DNA of 23,134 nucleotides, from positions 1-23,134 of the forward strand of contig JAEORJ010000002.1 of assembly GCA_016840945.1 (NCBI GenBank). The letters are read 5' to 3'. Both the position numbers and the translations under genes were made by a program. Source of the DNA: Candidatus Gerdarchaeota archaeon (GTDB lineage: Archaea; Asgardarchaeota; Heimdallarchaeia; JABLTI01). A model generated the notes under the pieces. It was not told the DNA's origin and made no database searches. It was given only the letters and a program-made list of their open reading frames with translations. Of the stretch, positions 23,124 through 23,134 are shown piece after piece. Within the stretch, counting starts at the first letter, position 1. Each line of letters starts with the position of its first letter.

Positions 23124-23134
23124 ACCTTTGAAAG

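Noticed and set aside
1..23134. CRISPR array, transposon, prophage or toxin-antitoxin system
   Set aside because: No regularly spaced repeats, transposase, integrase, phage or toxin-like genes were seen on either strand.

Overview
This is an AT-rich archaeal chromosome segment (GC roughly 30% by eye). It carries 23 protein genes on both strands. I see no rRNA, tRNA, CRISPR array or insertion sequence. Archaeal signs are a branched-polyamine synthase (BpsA), a Get3/ArsA-type ATPase, a surface protein dense in N-glycosylation sequons, TATA boxes 25-30 bp before mRNA starts, and Shine-Dalgarno sites matching GGAGGTGAT with frequent GTG/TTG starts. The Get3, VTT-domain and CdvA-like PRC-barrel proteins would fit an Asgard (Heimdallarchaeia-like) archaeon, but that placement is inference and was not tested by phylogeny.

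Layout. (1) 1-3619: the end of a surface-sugar locus, with an asparagine-synthase-like amidotransferase running off the left edge, then glucose-1-phosphate cytidylyltransferase and CDP-glucose 4,6-dehydratase. (2) 3745-4218: a two-helix membrane protein with an HTH-like tail. (3) 4288-7874: a biotin module of biotin carboxylase, carrier protein, alpha/beta hydrolase and a convergent biotin ligase; no carboxyltransferase is present. (4) 8055-9611: a speD-bpsA polyamine operon in which SpeD has Thr where the pyruvoyl-forming Ser is expected. (5) 9789-11393: a coiled-coil plus PRC-barrel protein resembling CdvA with reversed domain order. (6) 11588-14238: Maf pyrophosphatase, a type I membrane glycoprotein and a small basic protein. 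(7) 14331-16525: divergent Get3-like ATPase and VTT-family membrane protein. (8) 16537-19871, minus strand: receiver/pseudo-histidine-kinase, GT4 glycosyltransferase and tandem-GNAT protein as a probable operon. (9) 20018-23123: hydroxypyruvate/glyoxylate reductase, two stand-alone Lrp-type RAM effector-binding proteins pointing at each other, and a class V serine/alanine-glyoxylate aminotransferase.

Working together: the aminotransferase and reductase can interconvert serine, hydroxypyruvate and D-glycerate, and the RAM proteins between them are plausible amino-acid sensors. SpeD would supply decarboxylated AdoMet to BpsA. The ligase would biotinylate the carrier used by the carboxylase. Intergenic regions are all under 300 bp and contain several hairpin terminators and inverted repeats at promoters. 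I found no clear new defence or mobile system. The most unusual items are the SpeD Thr substitution, the PRC/CdvA-like protein, the receiver-pseudokinase operon, the Met/Gly-rich Get3 insert and the operator-like repeats around the RAM/aminotransferase genes.
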